DNA of 24,721 nucleotides from JBCBJX01 sp038522735 (GTDB taxonomy: Bacteria; Pseudomonadota; Alphaproteobacteria; Caulobacterales; Parvularculaceae): positions 1 to 24,721 of the forward strand of contig JBCBJX010000040.1 in NCBI GenBank assembly GCA_038522735.1. Reading direction: 5' to 3'. Made by a program: the position numbers and the translations under genes. This document shows positions 14,288 through 22,189 of this stretch, piece after piece. The notes under the pieces were generated by a model that saw only the letters and a program-made list of their open reading frames with translations, did no database searches and was not told the origin of the DNA. The first letter of the stretch is position 1; each line of letters opens with the position of its first letter.

Positions 14288-16216
14288 TCAGAAGGTGACG
14301 CGCACGCCGCCATAGAGGCCGCGGCCGAGGCTGCGATAACCGAAAATGTCCTCATACTCCTCATCGGTCAGGTTCTCCGCCCGCACATAGGCCGTCACGC
14401 CGTCGGCGATCTCCGCCTCCGCGCCGAGCCGCACGAGATAGTAGTCGTCGAGCGAGACGCGGAATATCTGTGAGCCCACACCGGGGACGAACTGCCCGAA
14501 CACATCATCGTCTCTTTCGCCGTTATAGAGAACGCCGAGGGTCGCCGTCACCCGCCCTGCGCTCAGCGCCGCGTCGAGGCTCGCGGAATGCTCCGGCCGG
14601 CGGACTTCCTCGCTCCCATCCGGGTCCGTCGCATCAAGCCAGGTGTAACCGGCGCGGATGGAGAGGAGGCCGATGGCCGCGTCCGCCTCGATCTCGACGC
14701 CCTGACGGTCGCTTTCGCCCGGCTGGTTGACGGCGATCAGCTGTCCCCCCCCGTCGACGCCCGTCACGATTTCATCGTCAAGGGTGGCGTTGAAATAGGT
14801 AACGTCGATGCGCGCGGCGCCCGTGCTCGCCTCCAGCCCGATATCGAAGGAGCGCGAGCTTTCGGGCTCAAGATCGGGATTTGGAGCGAGGTTGTTGGCG
14901 AAGCCGAACAGCTCCGTGAAGGTCGGGTTGATGATCCCCGTTCCGTAAGAGCTGTGGAGGCGCGTGCGCACCGCCCCGTCAGTCAGGAGCGCGGAAATCG
15001 TCGCCCGGCCGGTGAGGGCGTCTTCAAACCGGTCGTTGGCGTCGAACCGCGCCGCGCCGTTCACGAAGACCCGGTCGGAAAACGCGAGCCTCTGTTCGCC
15101 GACGAACGATGTCTGCTTGTCGGACCGGTCGAAGGTCGAAAAGCCGGCCGTCTCATATTCATTGTCCTCGTGCTCGACGACGAAAGTGGTGACGGCGTCC
15201 GCCGTTCCGATGCGGTATTGAACCGAAGACTGGTAGATCCCCTTCAGGCGCCGTCCGTCGATGATCGTCTCTCCGAAAGCGGAGAGGAAGGTGTTGTCCG
15301 TATCGGTCAGAGCAAAGTTCGCCGAATGCTCCCACGCGCCGTCGAAAAGCGTCCAGTCGAGGCCGACGAGGGCGTAGAGATCATCCTGACGGGAGCGGCT
15401 GTCGGCGTCCTGCAGAACGCTCAAAGGGTCCGGCTCGCCGTTCGGCAGGGTCGTCGCGCCGAAGCCTTCCGGGTCGCTCTGGACGTCGGTGCTGATGAAG
15501 CGGGCGAGGGCCCTGGCGGACAAGCCCTCCGTCAGCGTCGCGTCGCCGCGCGCCGACACCGACCAGATTTCCGATCCGTCCTCCTCGGAGCCGACAAGGG
15601 CGAGGTTCTCGCCCCCGGTCTCGTAGTAAGAGGCCGAAATCCGGCCCGAGGCGCGTTCGGAGCCCCCGCCGATCCCGAGGCCGCCGCGGCGAGTGTCGAA
15701 GGACCCGGCTTCGGCTTCTGCGTCGAGCTGCAGGCCCGGCGCGCCGCGTTTCGTCCGTACAGCAATGACACCGCCGATCGCCTCGGAGCCGTAAAGCGCC
15801 GACTGTGCGCCGCGGACGACCTCGATCCGCTCGATATCGAAGGTCGGCAGGGTTTCGAAAGAAAAGGCGCTCGCGCCGCCGATATCGCCCGCCTCGATCC
15901 CGTCGACGAAGACGAGGGTCTGGTTCGCCTCCGCGCCGCGGATGCGGACCTCGGCGAATTGACCGGGCGCCCCCGGCTGCACGACGGCGAGGCCGGGGAC
16001 GGCGGCGAGGGCCTCAAGCGCGAAGGCGGCGCCGGAGCGGGCGAGGGCCTCAGCGTCAATGACGGAAATGGAAGCCCCAAGCTCGTCGGCGGCGATGGGC
16101 GTGCGCGAGCCGGTGACGACGATCAGATCGTCGATCTCGGTCGACGGCGCGTCAGGCGTTTGCGCCGCGGCGAGAGCCGCGGCGAGGGAAAGAACCAGCA
16201 TCTTCAAAGTCTCCAT
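14288..16216 (-). CDS. btuB: TonB-dependent vitamin B12 receptor BtuB
   Basis: This gene encodes 642 residues from the ATG at 16216. A second ATG fifteen bases downstream, at 16201, has GGAGA at good spacing and could be the true start. A signal peptide (METLKMLVLSLAAALAAAQ) is followed by the TonB box region DDLIVVTGSRTP, close to that of E. coli BtuB. The plug domain follows (ALAAVPGLAV, VRIRGAEANQTLVFVDGIEA, IERIEVVRGAQSALYGSEAIGGVI). The rest is a beta barrel ending AENLTDEEYEDIFGYRSLG and a terminal Phe. It would import cobalamin or related corrinoids across the outer membrane with TonB energy. The upstream cobalamin riboswitch supports the substrate. No btuFCD or cobalamin synthesis genes lie in this window. 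Confidence 0.95.
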   Translation of the reverse strand: METLKMLVLSLAAALAAAQTPDAPSTEIDDLIVVTGSRTPIAADELGASISVIDAEALARSGAAFALEALAAVPGLAVVQPGAPGQFAEVRIRGAEANQTLVFVDGIEAGDIGGASAFSFETLPTFDIERIEVVRGAQSALYGSEAIGGVIAVRTKRGAPGLQLDAEAEAGSFDTRRGGLGIGGGSERASGRISASYYETGGENLALVGSEEDGSEIWSVSARGDATLTEGLSARALARFISTDVQSDPEGFGATTLPNGEPDPLSVLQDADSRSRQDDLYALVGLDWTLFDGAWEHSANFALTDTDNTFLSAFGETIIDGRRLKGIYQSSVQYRIGTADAVTTFVVEHEDNEYETAGFSTFDRSDKQTSFVGEQRLAFSDRVFVNGAARFDANDRFEDALTGRATISALLTDGAVRTRLHSSYGTGIINPTFTELFGFANNLAPNPDLEPESSRSFDIGLEASTGAARIDVTYFNATLDDEIVTGVDGGGQLIAVNQPGESDRQGVEIEADAAIGLLSIRAGYTWLDATDPDGSEEVRRPEHSASLDAALSAGRVTATLGVLYNGERDDDVFGQFVPGVGSQIFRVSLDDYYLVRLGAEAEIADGVTAYVRAENLTDEEYEDIFGYRSLGRGLYGGVRVTF

Positions 16217-16329
16217 AGGCGCGCGCCGCCGGGCCTCGGCCTTCGGCGGTCGCACAGGTTTCGACGATGTCGCCGATACGGAGACTTCCGCCCTTCCCGC
16301 GTGGTCCCGCACGCGAAGGAGGCGACGTC

Positions 16330-16517
16330 GAACGGCAGGTCTCCTGGCTCCCGTCGCGACCTCTAGAAGAGGTCTCGCCGCGCGCGTCTTCCCGGATCGC
16401 TCCAGTGACGTAAGGTGCGCGTCGGCTCGCCGGTTACAGTTGCGGGTACAGCCGCGGACTTCGGTCCTGATGGAACCGTCACCGCGTTCCCTATTCTCCT
16501 CTTGCGAGGCTCCGTTC
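16330..16517 (-). ncRNA. Cobalamin (AdoCbl) riboswitch controlling btuB
   Basis: On the minus strand the leader reads, in order: a small hairpin CCTC-GCAA-GAGG (16498-16509), AGGGAACGCGGTG, then CCGCGGCTGTACCCGC and AACTGTAA, then CACTGG, GGGAAGACGCG and the B12 box AGCCAGGAGACCTGCC at 16334-16349. These are the conserved core pieces of the cobalamin riboswitch in the expected order and spacing. It starts about at the predicted transcript start. The 115 bases between the aptamer and the btuB ATG hold a hairpin near 16290-16325 (CCTTCGCGTG pairing with CACGCGGGAAGG) and another directly before the ATG with no T run. This suggests control of translation rather than transcription termination. 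The 3' boundary is approximate. Confidence 0.95.
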
Positions 16518-16524
16518 CGCGATC

Positions 16525-16553
16525 ATCAAACCATCACCGCCACCGTGCGGCAA
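16525..16553 (-). promoter_or_regulatory. Putative btuB promoter
   Basis: On the minus strand, TTGCCG (16548-16553, 4 of 6) and TTTGAT (16525-16530, 4 of 6) are separated by 17 bases. Transcription would begin near 16517, exactly at the 5' side of the riboswitch. Confidence 0.5.
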
Positions 16554-16569
16554 GGCGTGCGCCGGGCGT

Positions 16570-16598
16570 TTGACCCGTTCCGAAGGCCGCCCCATAAG
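16570..16598 (+). promoter_or_regulatory. Putative promoter of the acyl-CoA synthetase gene
   Basis: TTGACC (16570-16575, 5 of 6) is followed after 17 bases by CATAAG (16593-16598, 4 of 6). The transcript would begin near 16605, leaving a leader of about 30 bases with a GGGAGA ribosome site before the ATG. The -35 elements of this promoter and the divergent btuB promoter lie back to back, 16 bases apart. Confidence 0.5.
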
Positions 16599-16633
16599 TC
16601 GTTCAAAACGCACATATTCAGGGAGAAACGCCG

Positions 16634-18253
16634 ATGCTCGGACTGATGATGGACCGCCCGCTCCTGATCTCGGGGATCCTGGAGAACGCCGTCCAGAACT
16701 TCCCAGACCAGGAAATCGTCACCCGGACGGTCGAAGGTCCGATCCATCGCTATACGTACAAAGACGCGAACGCGCGCATCCGAAAGCTCGCGAACGCCCT
16801 GAAGGCGGCGGGCGTGAAACGCGGCGACCGCGTCGGCGTCATCGGCTGGAACACCCACCGCCAGTTCGAGCTCTACTACGCCCTCGGCGGCGTCGGCGCC
16901 GTCTGCCACACGATCAACCCGCGCCTCGGGCCGGAGAACGCCGGCTACGTGATCAACCATGCGGGCGACAGCTGGCTCTTTTTCGACACGACCTTCACGC
17001 CCCTCGTCGAAGGCCTCGCGCCGCATCTGAAGTCCGTGCAGCGCTTCGTCGCCATGACGGACGATCAGCACCTGCCGGAATTCAAGGCGGGCGAGATCGT
17101 CTCCTATGAGAGCTTCATCGCCGGGGCGAGCGAGGAGATCCGTTGGGAGGAGTTCGACGAGAACACCGCCAGCGGGCTCTGCTACACCTCCGGCACCACG
17201 GGCGTGCCGAAAGGCGTTCTTTACTCGCACCGTTCGACGATCCTGCAGTCCTACGCCGCCAACCTGCCGACGGCCCTCAACATGCAGGTCGGCGAGTGCG
17301 TGCTGCCGGTGGTCCCCATGTTCCACGTCAACGCCTGGAACGTGCCTTATGCGTGCCTGATGATCGGCGCCAAGATGGTCTTCCCCGGGCCGGGCCTCGA
17401 CGGGGAGAGTCTCGCGACGCTGATGGAGGAGGAGAAAGTCGAATTCTCCCTTGGCGTGCCGACGGTGTGGCTCGGGCTGCTCCAGCACCTCGACGGCGCG
17501 GGCAAGACGCTGAAGCACATGAAGAAAACCCTCGTCGGCGGGTCGGCGCTGCCTGAAAAGATCGTCCGCGGCTTCAAAAAGCACGGCGTCGAGGTGATGC
17601 AGGGCTGGGGGATGACCGAGATGTCGCCCCTCGGCACGACCATGGCGCTGACGCCGGTTGAGCGCGCGCTGTCCGAAGACGAACAGATCGCGGTCTCGCT
17701 GAAGCAGGGCCGCGCGATCTCCGGCGTCGAGATGCGCCTCGTCGATGCGGAAGGACGCGTCCTGCCCCATGACGGCGAGCATGAAGGCCATCTGCAGGTG
17801 CGCGGGCCCTGGATCGTCAAGGAGTATTATAATCACGATCAGGACATTCTGACGACGGACGGCTGGTTCGATACGGGCGATGTCGCCACCATCGACCGGA
17901 CCGGGATCATGCAGATCACCGACCGGGCGAAGGACGTCATCAAATCGGGCGGCGAGTGGGTCTCCTCGATCGACATCGAGAACGCGGCCATGTCCCATGA
18001 GGGCGTCGCGCAGGCGGCGGTGATCGCGGCGAAACACCCGAAATGGGACGAGCGCCCGCTGCTCCTCATCGTCCGCGCCGCCGGCTCGGAGGTCACCGGC
18101 GACGAGGTGAAGTCCTATGTCGCCGAGCGCCTGCCGAAGATCGCCTGGCCGGACGCGGTCGAGTTCATCGACGAGTTGCCCCTCGGCGCGACGGGCAAGG
18201 TGCTGAAAACCAAGCTGCGCGATCAGTTCAAGGATTATCAGCTGGCGTCGTGA
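16634..18253 (+). CDS. Medium/long-chain fatty-acid CoA ligase (AlkK-like)
   Basis: This gene encodes 539 residues, with GGGAGA before the ATG. It activates a fatty acid to acyl-AMP and then acyl-CoA in the cytoplasm. The N-terminus MLGLMMDRPLLISGILENA and the segment GWNTHRQFELYYALGGVGAVCHTINPRL resemble the AlkK branch of medium-chain acyl-CoA synthetases. The AMP-binding P-loop YTSGTTGVPKG begins at residue 184. GWGMTEMSPLGT is the adenylate-binding motif. GWFDTGDVATID and ITDRAKDVIKSGGEWVSS form the hinge region. The catalytic Lys522 lies in GATGKVLKTKL near the end. All key residues are present. It is transcribed alone, away from btuB, and faces asmA across a palindromic repeat. Chain-length preference is inferred from resemblance only. 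Confidence 0.93.
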   Translation: MLGLMMDRPLLISGILENAVQNFPDQEIVTRTVEGPIHRYTYKDANARIRKLANALKAAGVKRGDRVGVIGWNTHRQFELYYALGGVGAVCHTINPRLGPENAGYVINHAGDSWLFFDTTFTPLVEGLAPHLKSVQRFVAMTDDQHLPEFKAGEIVSYESFIAGASEEIRWEEFDENTASGLCYTSGTTGVPKGVLYSHRSTILQSYAANLPTALNMQVGECVLPVVPMFHVNAWNVPYACLMIGAKMVFPGPGLDGESLATLMEEEKVEFSLGVPTVWLGLLQHLDGAGKTLKHMKKTLVGGSALPEKIVRGFKKHGVEVMQGWGMTEMSPLGTTMALTPVERALSEDEQIAVSLKQGRAISGVEMRLVDAEGRVLPHDGEHEGHLQVRGPWIVKEYYNHDQDILTTDGWFDTGDVATIDRTGIMQITDRAKDVIKSGGEWVSSIDIENAAMSHEGVAQAAVIAAKHPKWDERPLLLIVRAAGSEVTGDEVKSYVAERLPKIAWPDAVEFIDELPLGATGKVLKTKLRDQFKDYQLAS

Positions 18254-18279
18254 CGTCCGGCTGAAGAGCTGAGCGCGCC

Positions 18280-18382
18280 GCCGTCCTTCGAGACGGCGCT
18301 GCGCGCCTCCTCAGGACGAAGATCGTTCTATTCTCTGTCGACAACTGAACGTCGTCCTGAGGAGCGCGTCGCGAAGGACGGC
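18280..18382. repeat. REP-like alphaproteobacterial palindromic element
   Basis: The left arm (18280-18319) and right arm (18352-18382) are inverted copies. The outer 11 bases (GCCGTCCTTCG) and the inner 13 (CTCCTCAGGACGA) pair exactly; the middle differs, since the left arm has nine extra bases with their own small G+C hairpin. The loop is about 32 bases of A+T-richer sequence. The CCTTCGAGACG...CTCCTCAGGA wording is familiar from intergenic palindromes dispersed in many alphaproteobacterial genomes. It lies between two convergent genes and may help to stop transcription from both. Confidence 0.8.
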
Positions 18383-18409
18383 CGCAAGCGCCGCGCTGGG
18401 CGTAATCCG

Positions 18410-20470
18410 TCACCGCCCGCCGCCATCGTCCGCCGGCGGCGGGGTTTCCTCCTCCTCTTCCTTCTCTTTCTTTTTCTTCCGGTTGAAGAGTAGGCTCGCG
18501 GCCGCGCCTGCGACCGCCTCGGCGGTCGAGCCCTGCCCGCGGTTCGCTTCGCCGCCGACGGCCTTGTCGAGGAGACGGTCGATCTGGTTCGCCGCCGTGT
18601 CTTTCGCCGCGCGCTTCACGTCGAGCCCGAAGGTCGGCTCTGAAAACGTGCCGCCGATCTGCAGCGGCACCGAGCGCTGGCCGCCGACCTGGCCGTTCAC
18701 GACGCGCTGGTAGGCGGCGGTGAGGTCGATATCGGTCCTCTGCCGAGGCAGATCGACGGTCCCGGCGCCGACGATCGAGAGCCGCCCCGCCGCCATCGCC
18801 ACGTCCTGCAGCGCCATCACGCCCTTCGCGGAGGTGAAGGCGCCGCCGAGGCGGGAGAACGCCGTCCTGCGCCCGGCGCCCGCCGCGGATCGGAGGTTCG
18901 CCGCGTTCTGAAGATTGGTCTGGTCGATGAGCGCCAGGGCGTCGTTCGCCGCCGCGCCGACATCGACGCCGCGGATCGCGCCTTCCGTCACCATGAACCG
19001 TCCGGACCCGTCGAGGGACCTCACGATCGCCGCCTCGCTCGCGCCGCGGGCGGTGAAACTCGCGGTAAGGGCGGCGGTCCCTTCGAGCCGGTCGAGCTTC
19101 ATCGCCTCGCGCGCGAAGGCGTCGGCGTCGAAGCCGGAAACATCCGCCTGGATCGTAAAGGCGGGCGTCGCGTTCCGCGCGTCGATCCGCGCCTCGCCGG
19201 TTCCGGCGCCGCCATAGAGGCCGAGATCGGTGAGCTTCGCGACGAGGACGCCGTTTATCGCGGTCGCCGTAAGAGCGCTCCGCTCGATCGAGAGGCCGTC
19301 GAGCAGGATCGCGCCGGTCTTCAGGGTGAGATCGAGATCGGCGATCCTCAGCGCCGAAACGTCGATCGGCTCCTCGCTCCAGGCGGGGAAGCCTTCGCCG
19401 GCCGCGCTCTCTGCGGCTGCGTCGTCGACGGGAGCGGCCGTCAGATAGGGGCGAAGGTCGAGATCGCCGACAGAAGCCTCGGCCGTCACCTTGGGGCGCG
19501 CGCCGGAGAGGTCGATCGAGACGGCGCCGGTTCCCGCCATCTCGTCGAAAGCGAAGGCGGCGTCGGCGAAGGTGAATGTTTTCCCGTCCGCCTTGAACGC
19601 GCCGGAGAGGCTCGCCGGCCCGAAGCCGTTGGGCGCGTCGACGGGCGCGCCGGCGAACGCGGCGAGGTCGCGCACGCTCTTCGTCTCGAAGCTCAGGGCT
19701 CCCGCCGCCTCGGCGCCGTCGTCTGTCGTCGTGACGACCGCCTCGCCGTTCAGCATCGTGTCGCCGAAGGAGACGGCGCCTTTCACGTCCGTAGGCGTCT
19801 TATTGAGGAACCCGCGCGGCGCGCCCGTTTCAATGTCGATCCTGGCGGCGGTCCCGTCGACCGCCATGCGGGCGACGGCGGCGAAGGGCCTGTCGAGGCT
19901 TTCGAGCGTCACGGTCGCGTCGAGATCGGCGATCTCCCGGCGCTGACCGCCGGCGCGGTCGATGAAGAGGAGCGCGCCGTTCTCGATCCGGACGTCGCCG
20001 AGGCGAAGGTCGCCGTCGATATCGGCGGGCGCCTGCGGTTCCCCGCCCTGCTGCGGCGTCGTCGACGCACTTTCCTCCGCAGACGATGCGAACTCCCAGT
20101 TCGCAGATCCGTCCTCGGCGATCTCCAGCCGGATATCCGGCGATTTCAGAACGAACGCCTGAACTTCGACGCGGCGGCCAAGGATCGGCAGGAGGGCGAC
20201 CCGCAGCTCAGCGTCCTCGATCTTCGCGAGGAACGGTTCCTCGAAGCCCGGCGCGTTGTCGATCGTGACCGCTCCCGTTCGGATCCGCGCCGTCGGGAAG
20301 AGGCTGAGGGAGAGGTCCTCTGAGAGATCGACCCGGCGGCCGAGGGCCTCCGCGGCGGCCTTCTCCGCCTGCGCCTCCAGCACCGACTTCGGAATGAAGG
20401 CGGGGGCGGCCAGCAGTCCGACGATGAGGAGGAGGGCGACGCCCAGAACAACGGCGGCGATGCGGATCAT
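18410..20470 (-). CDS. AsmA family protein
   Basis: This gene encodes 686 residues, with GGGAGA eight bases before the ATG. A single N-terminal membrane helix (about 3-25, IAAVVLGVALLLIVGLLAAP) is followed by the AsmA signature ALGRRVDLSEDLSLSLFPTARIRTG. Long beta-rich repeats continue to about residue 635. The C-terminal AsmA region includes SARG-type strands and LDGSGRFMVTEGAIRGVDV. AsmA-like proteins sit in the inner membrane with a long periplasmic beta-groove; several relatives are implicated in phospholipid transport or outer-membrane protein assembly. The last 50 residues, after LLFNR, are an unusual charged tail (KKKKEKEEEEE then Pro and DDGGGR), probably disordered. The DUF6324-like gene lies 67 bases upstream on the same strand. 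Confidence 0.93.
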   Translation of the reverse strand: MIRIAAVVLGVALLLIVGLLAAPAFIPKSVLEAQAEKAAAEALGRRVDLSEDLSLSLFPTARIRTGAVTIDNAPGFEEPFLAKIEDAELRVALLPILGRRVEVQAFVLKSPDIRLEIAEDGSANWEFASSAEESASTTPQQGGEPQAPADIDGDLRLGDVRIENGALLFIDRAGGQRREIADLDATVTLESLDRPFAAVARMAVDGTAARIDIETGAPRGFLNKTPTDVKGAVSFGDTMLNGEAVVTTTDDGAEAAGALSFETKSVRDLAAFAGAPVDAPNGFGPASLSGAFKADGKTFTFADAAFAFDEMAGTGAVSIDLSGARPKVTAEASVGDLDLRPYLTAAPVDDAAAESAAGEGFPAWSEEPIDVSALRIADLDLTLKTGAILLDGLSIERSALTATAINGVLVAKLTDLGLYGGAGTGEARIDARNATPAFTIQADVSGFDADAFAREAMKLDRLEGTAALTASFTARGASEAAIVRSLDGSGRFMVTEGAIRGVDVGAAANDALALIDQTNLQNAANLRSAAGAGRRTAFSRLGGAFTSAKGVMALQDVAMAAGRLSIVGAGTVDLPRQRTDIDLTAAYQRVVNGQVGGQRSVPLQIGGTFSEPTFGLDVKRAAKDTAANQIDRLLDKAVGGEANRGQGSTAEAVAGAAASLLFNRKKKKEKEEEEETPPPADDGGGR

Positions 20471-20537
20471 GGCGGGGTTCTCCCTATGAAACGTGCCTCG
20501 GCCTTAGCGCCGGATCATGACGCGGAGATGGCCGGCC

Positions 20538-20729
20538 TCAGCCGGTTTTTCCAGCCCGCGCCGCCTCGGCCGCGACGCGCAGTTCCTCCGCGATCGCCTC
20601 GGCGTCCTCCGGCTCGAAATCGAGGGGGAGATCGACGCCGTCGCCAGTGATGTAGATGCGGACCATCCCCTGGTCCGTCGGACCGACCGCGAGGTCGGCG
20701 CCCGAATCGTTCGGGTCGTTAATCGCCAT
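20538..20729 (-). CDS. Small DUF6324-like protein
   Basis: This gene encodes 63 residues. The sequence MAINDPNDSGADLAVGPTDQ, then GMVRIYITGDGVDLPLDFEP and EDAEAIAEELRVAAEAARAG, fits the pattern I associate with DUF6324, a small alphaproteobacterial family of unknown function. The match is from memory. An AGGAG site lies nine bases before the ATG. The protein is acidic and soluble, with a two-strand then helix layout. The gene is divergent from recA. A perfect LexA-type box lies 33 bases upstream of its start codon, so it may be SOS-regulated. It could be co-transcribed with asmA downstream. Confidence 0.78.
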   Translation of the reverse strand: MAINDPNDSGADLAVGPTDQGMVRIYITGDGVDLPLDFEPEDAEAIAEELRVAAEAARAGKTG

Positions 20730-20761
20730 GGGAGAGGGCTCCTGTCGCGCCCGCCAAAGCG

Positions 20762-20776
20762 GAACGTCCGTTGAAC
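20762..20776. promoter_or_regulatory. LexA (SOS) box, perfect alphaproteobacterial form
   Basis: GAAC-GTCCGTT-GAAC is present, which on the opposite strand is GTTC-N7-GTTC, the established alphaproteobacterial LexA target. All eight defining bases match. It lies between the divergent DUF6324-like gene (start 33 bases away) and recA (start about 115 bases away). Confidence 0.8.
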
Positions 20777-20816
20777 AAATCTGGAGAGAGATTCGATTTC
20801 AACGCTTTAACCATGC

Positions 20817-20845
20817 TTGTGCAAAGTGAACAAAAGTGGTACATC
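20817..20845 (+). promoter_or_regulatory. Putative recA promoter with a second LexA-type box
   Basis: TTGTGC (20817-20822) and TACATC (20840-20845) are spaced by 17 bases and could be the -35 and -10. Between them, at 20828-20842, lies GAAC-AAAAGTG-GTAC, which matches the LexA box at seven of eight defining bases and would cover the -10. The match to the promoter consensus is modest, but the arrangement is what repression of recA would need. Confidence 0.5.
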
Positions 20846-20891
20846 TGGCTTGGTTGACTGCGATGGCGGCTATGACAGAACGGAGGCGAGC

Positions 20892-21980
<1,089 letters not shown>

Positions 21981-21983
21981 CGC

Positions 21984-22022
21984 GCCGCCGGCCGCGCGGC
22001 TGGACACAGGCCGGCCGGCGGC
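21984..22022. repeat. G+C-rich inverted repeat after recA
   Basis: GCCGCCGGCC (21984-21993) is complementary to GGCCGGCGGC (22013-22022), with a 19-base loop. No T run follows, so it is not a standard terminator by itself. It may protect the 3' end of recA mRNA or help the terminator that follows. Confidence 0.6.
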
Positions 22023-22036
22023 CCTATCACCATGAA

Positions 22037-22069
22037 GCTCCGGGCGATTTCCGATCGCTCGGAGTTTTT
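22037..22069 (+). terminator. Intrinsic terminator of recA
   Basis: The stem pairs CTCCG with CGGAG (22038-22042 and 22060-22064) and GCGAT with ATCGC (22044-22048 and 22054-22058), joined by one G-U pair, giving eleven continuous pairs around a five-base loop. Five T follow directly (22065-22069). This separates recA transcription from alaS. Confidence 0.85.
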
Positions 22070-22189
22070 GCATCCGGCGCTTTTGCGTCCGGAATGATTG
22101 CGTAAAGACGCTGGACGGCCGGATCGGGCCGACCCCGCCGCGAGGCGAGGGCGCCGGTCGCGGCTGATAGAACCCGAACGGACCACGCC

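Noticed and set aside
14588..16366. 592-codon open frame on the plus strand opposite btuB and the riboswitch
   Set aside because: No domain, it runs through the riboswitch, and btuB is clearly the real gene.
16526..18037. 503-codon open frame on the minus strand opposite the acyl-CoA synthetase
   Set aside because: Shadow frame without domains or a ribosome site.
20532..20550. CCGGC-CTCA-GCCGG plus five T on the plus strand, resembling a terminator
   Set aside because: The orientation serves no plus-strand gene; it overlaps the 3' end of the DUF6324-like gene. It could only stop antisense transcription.
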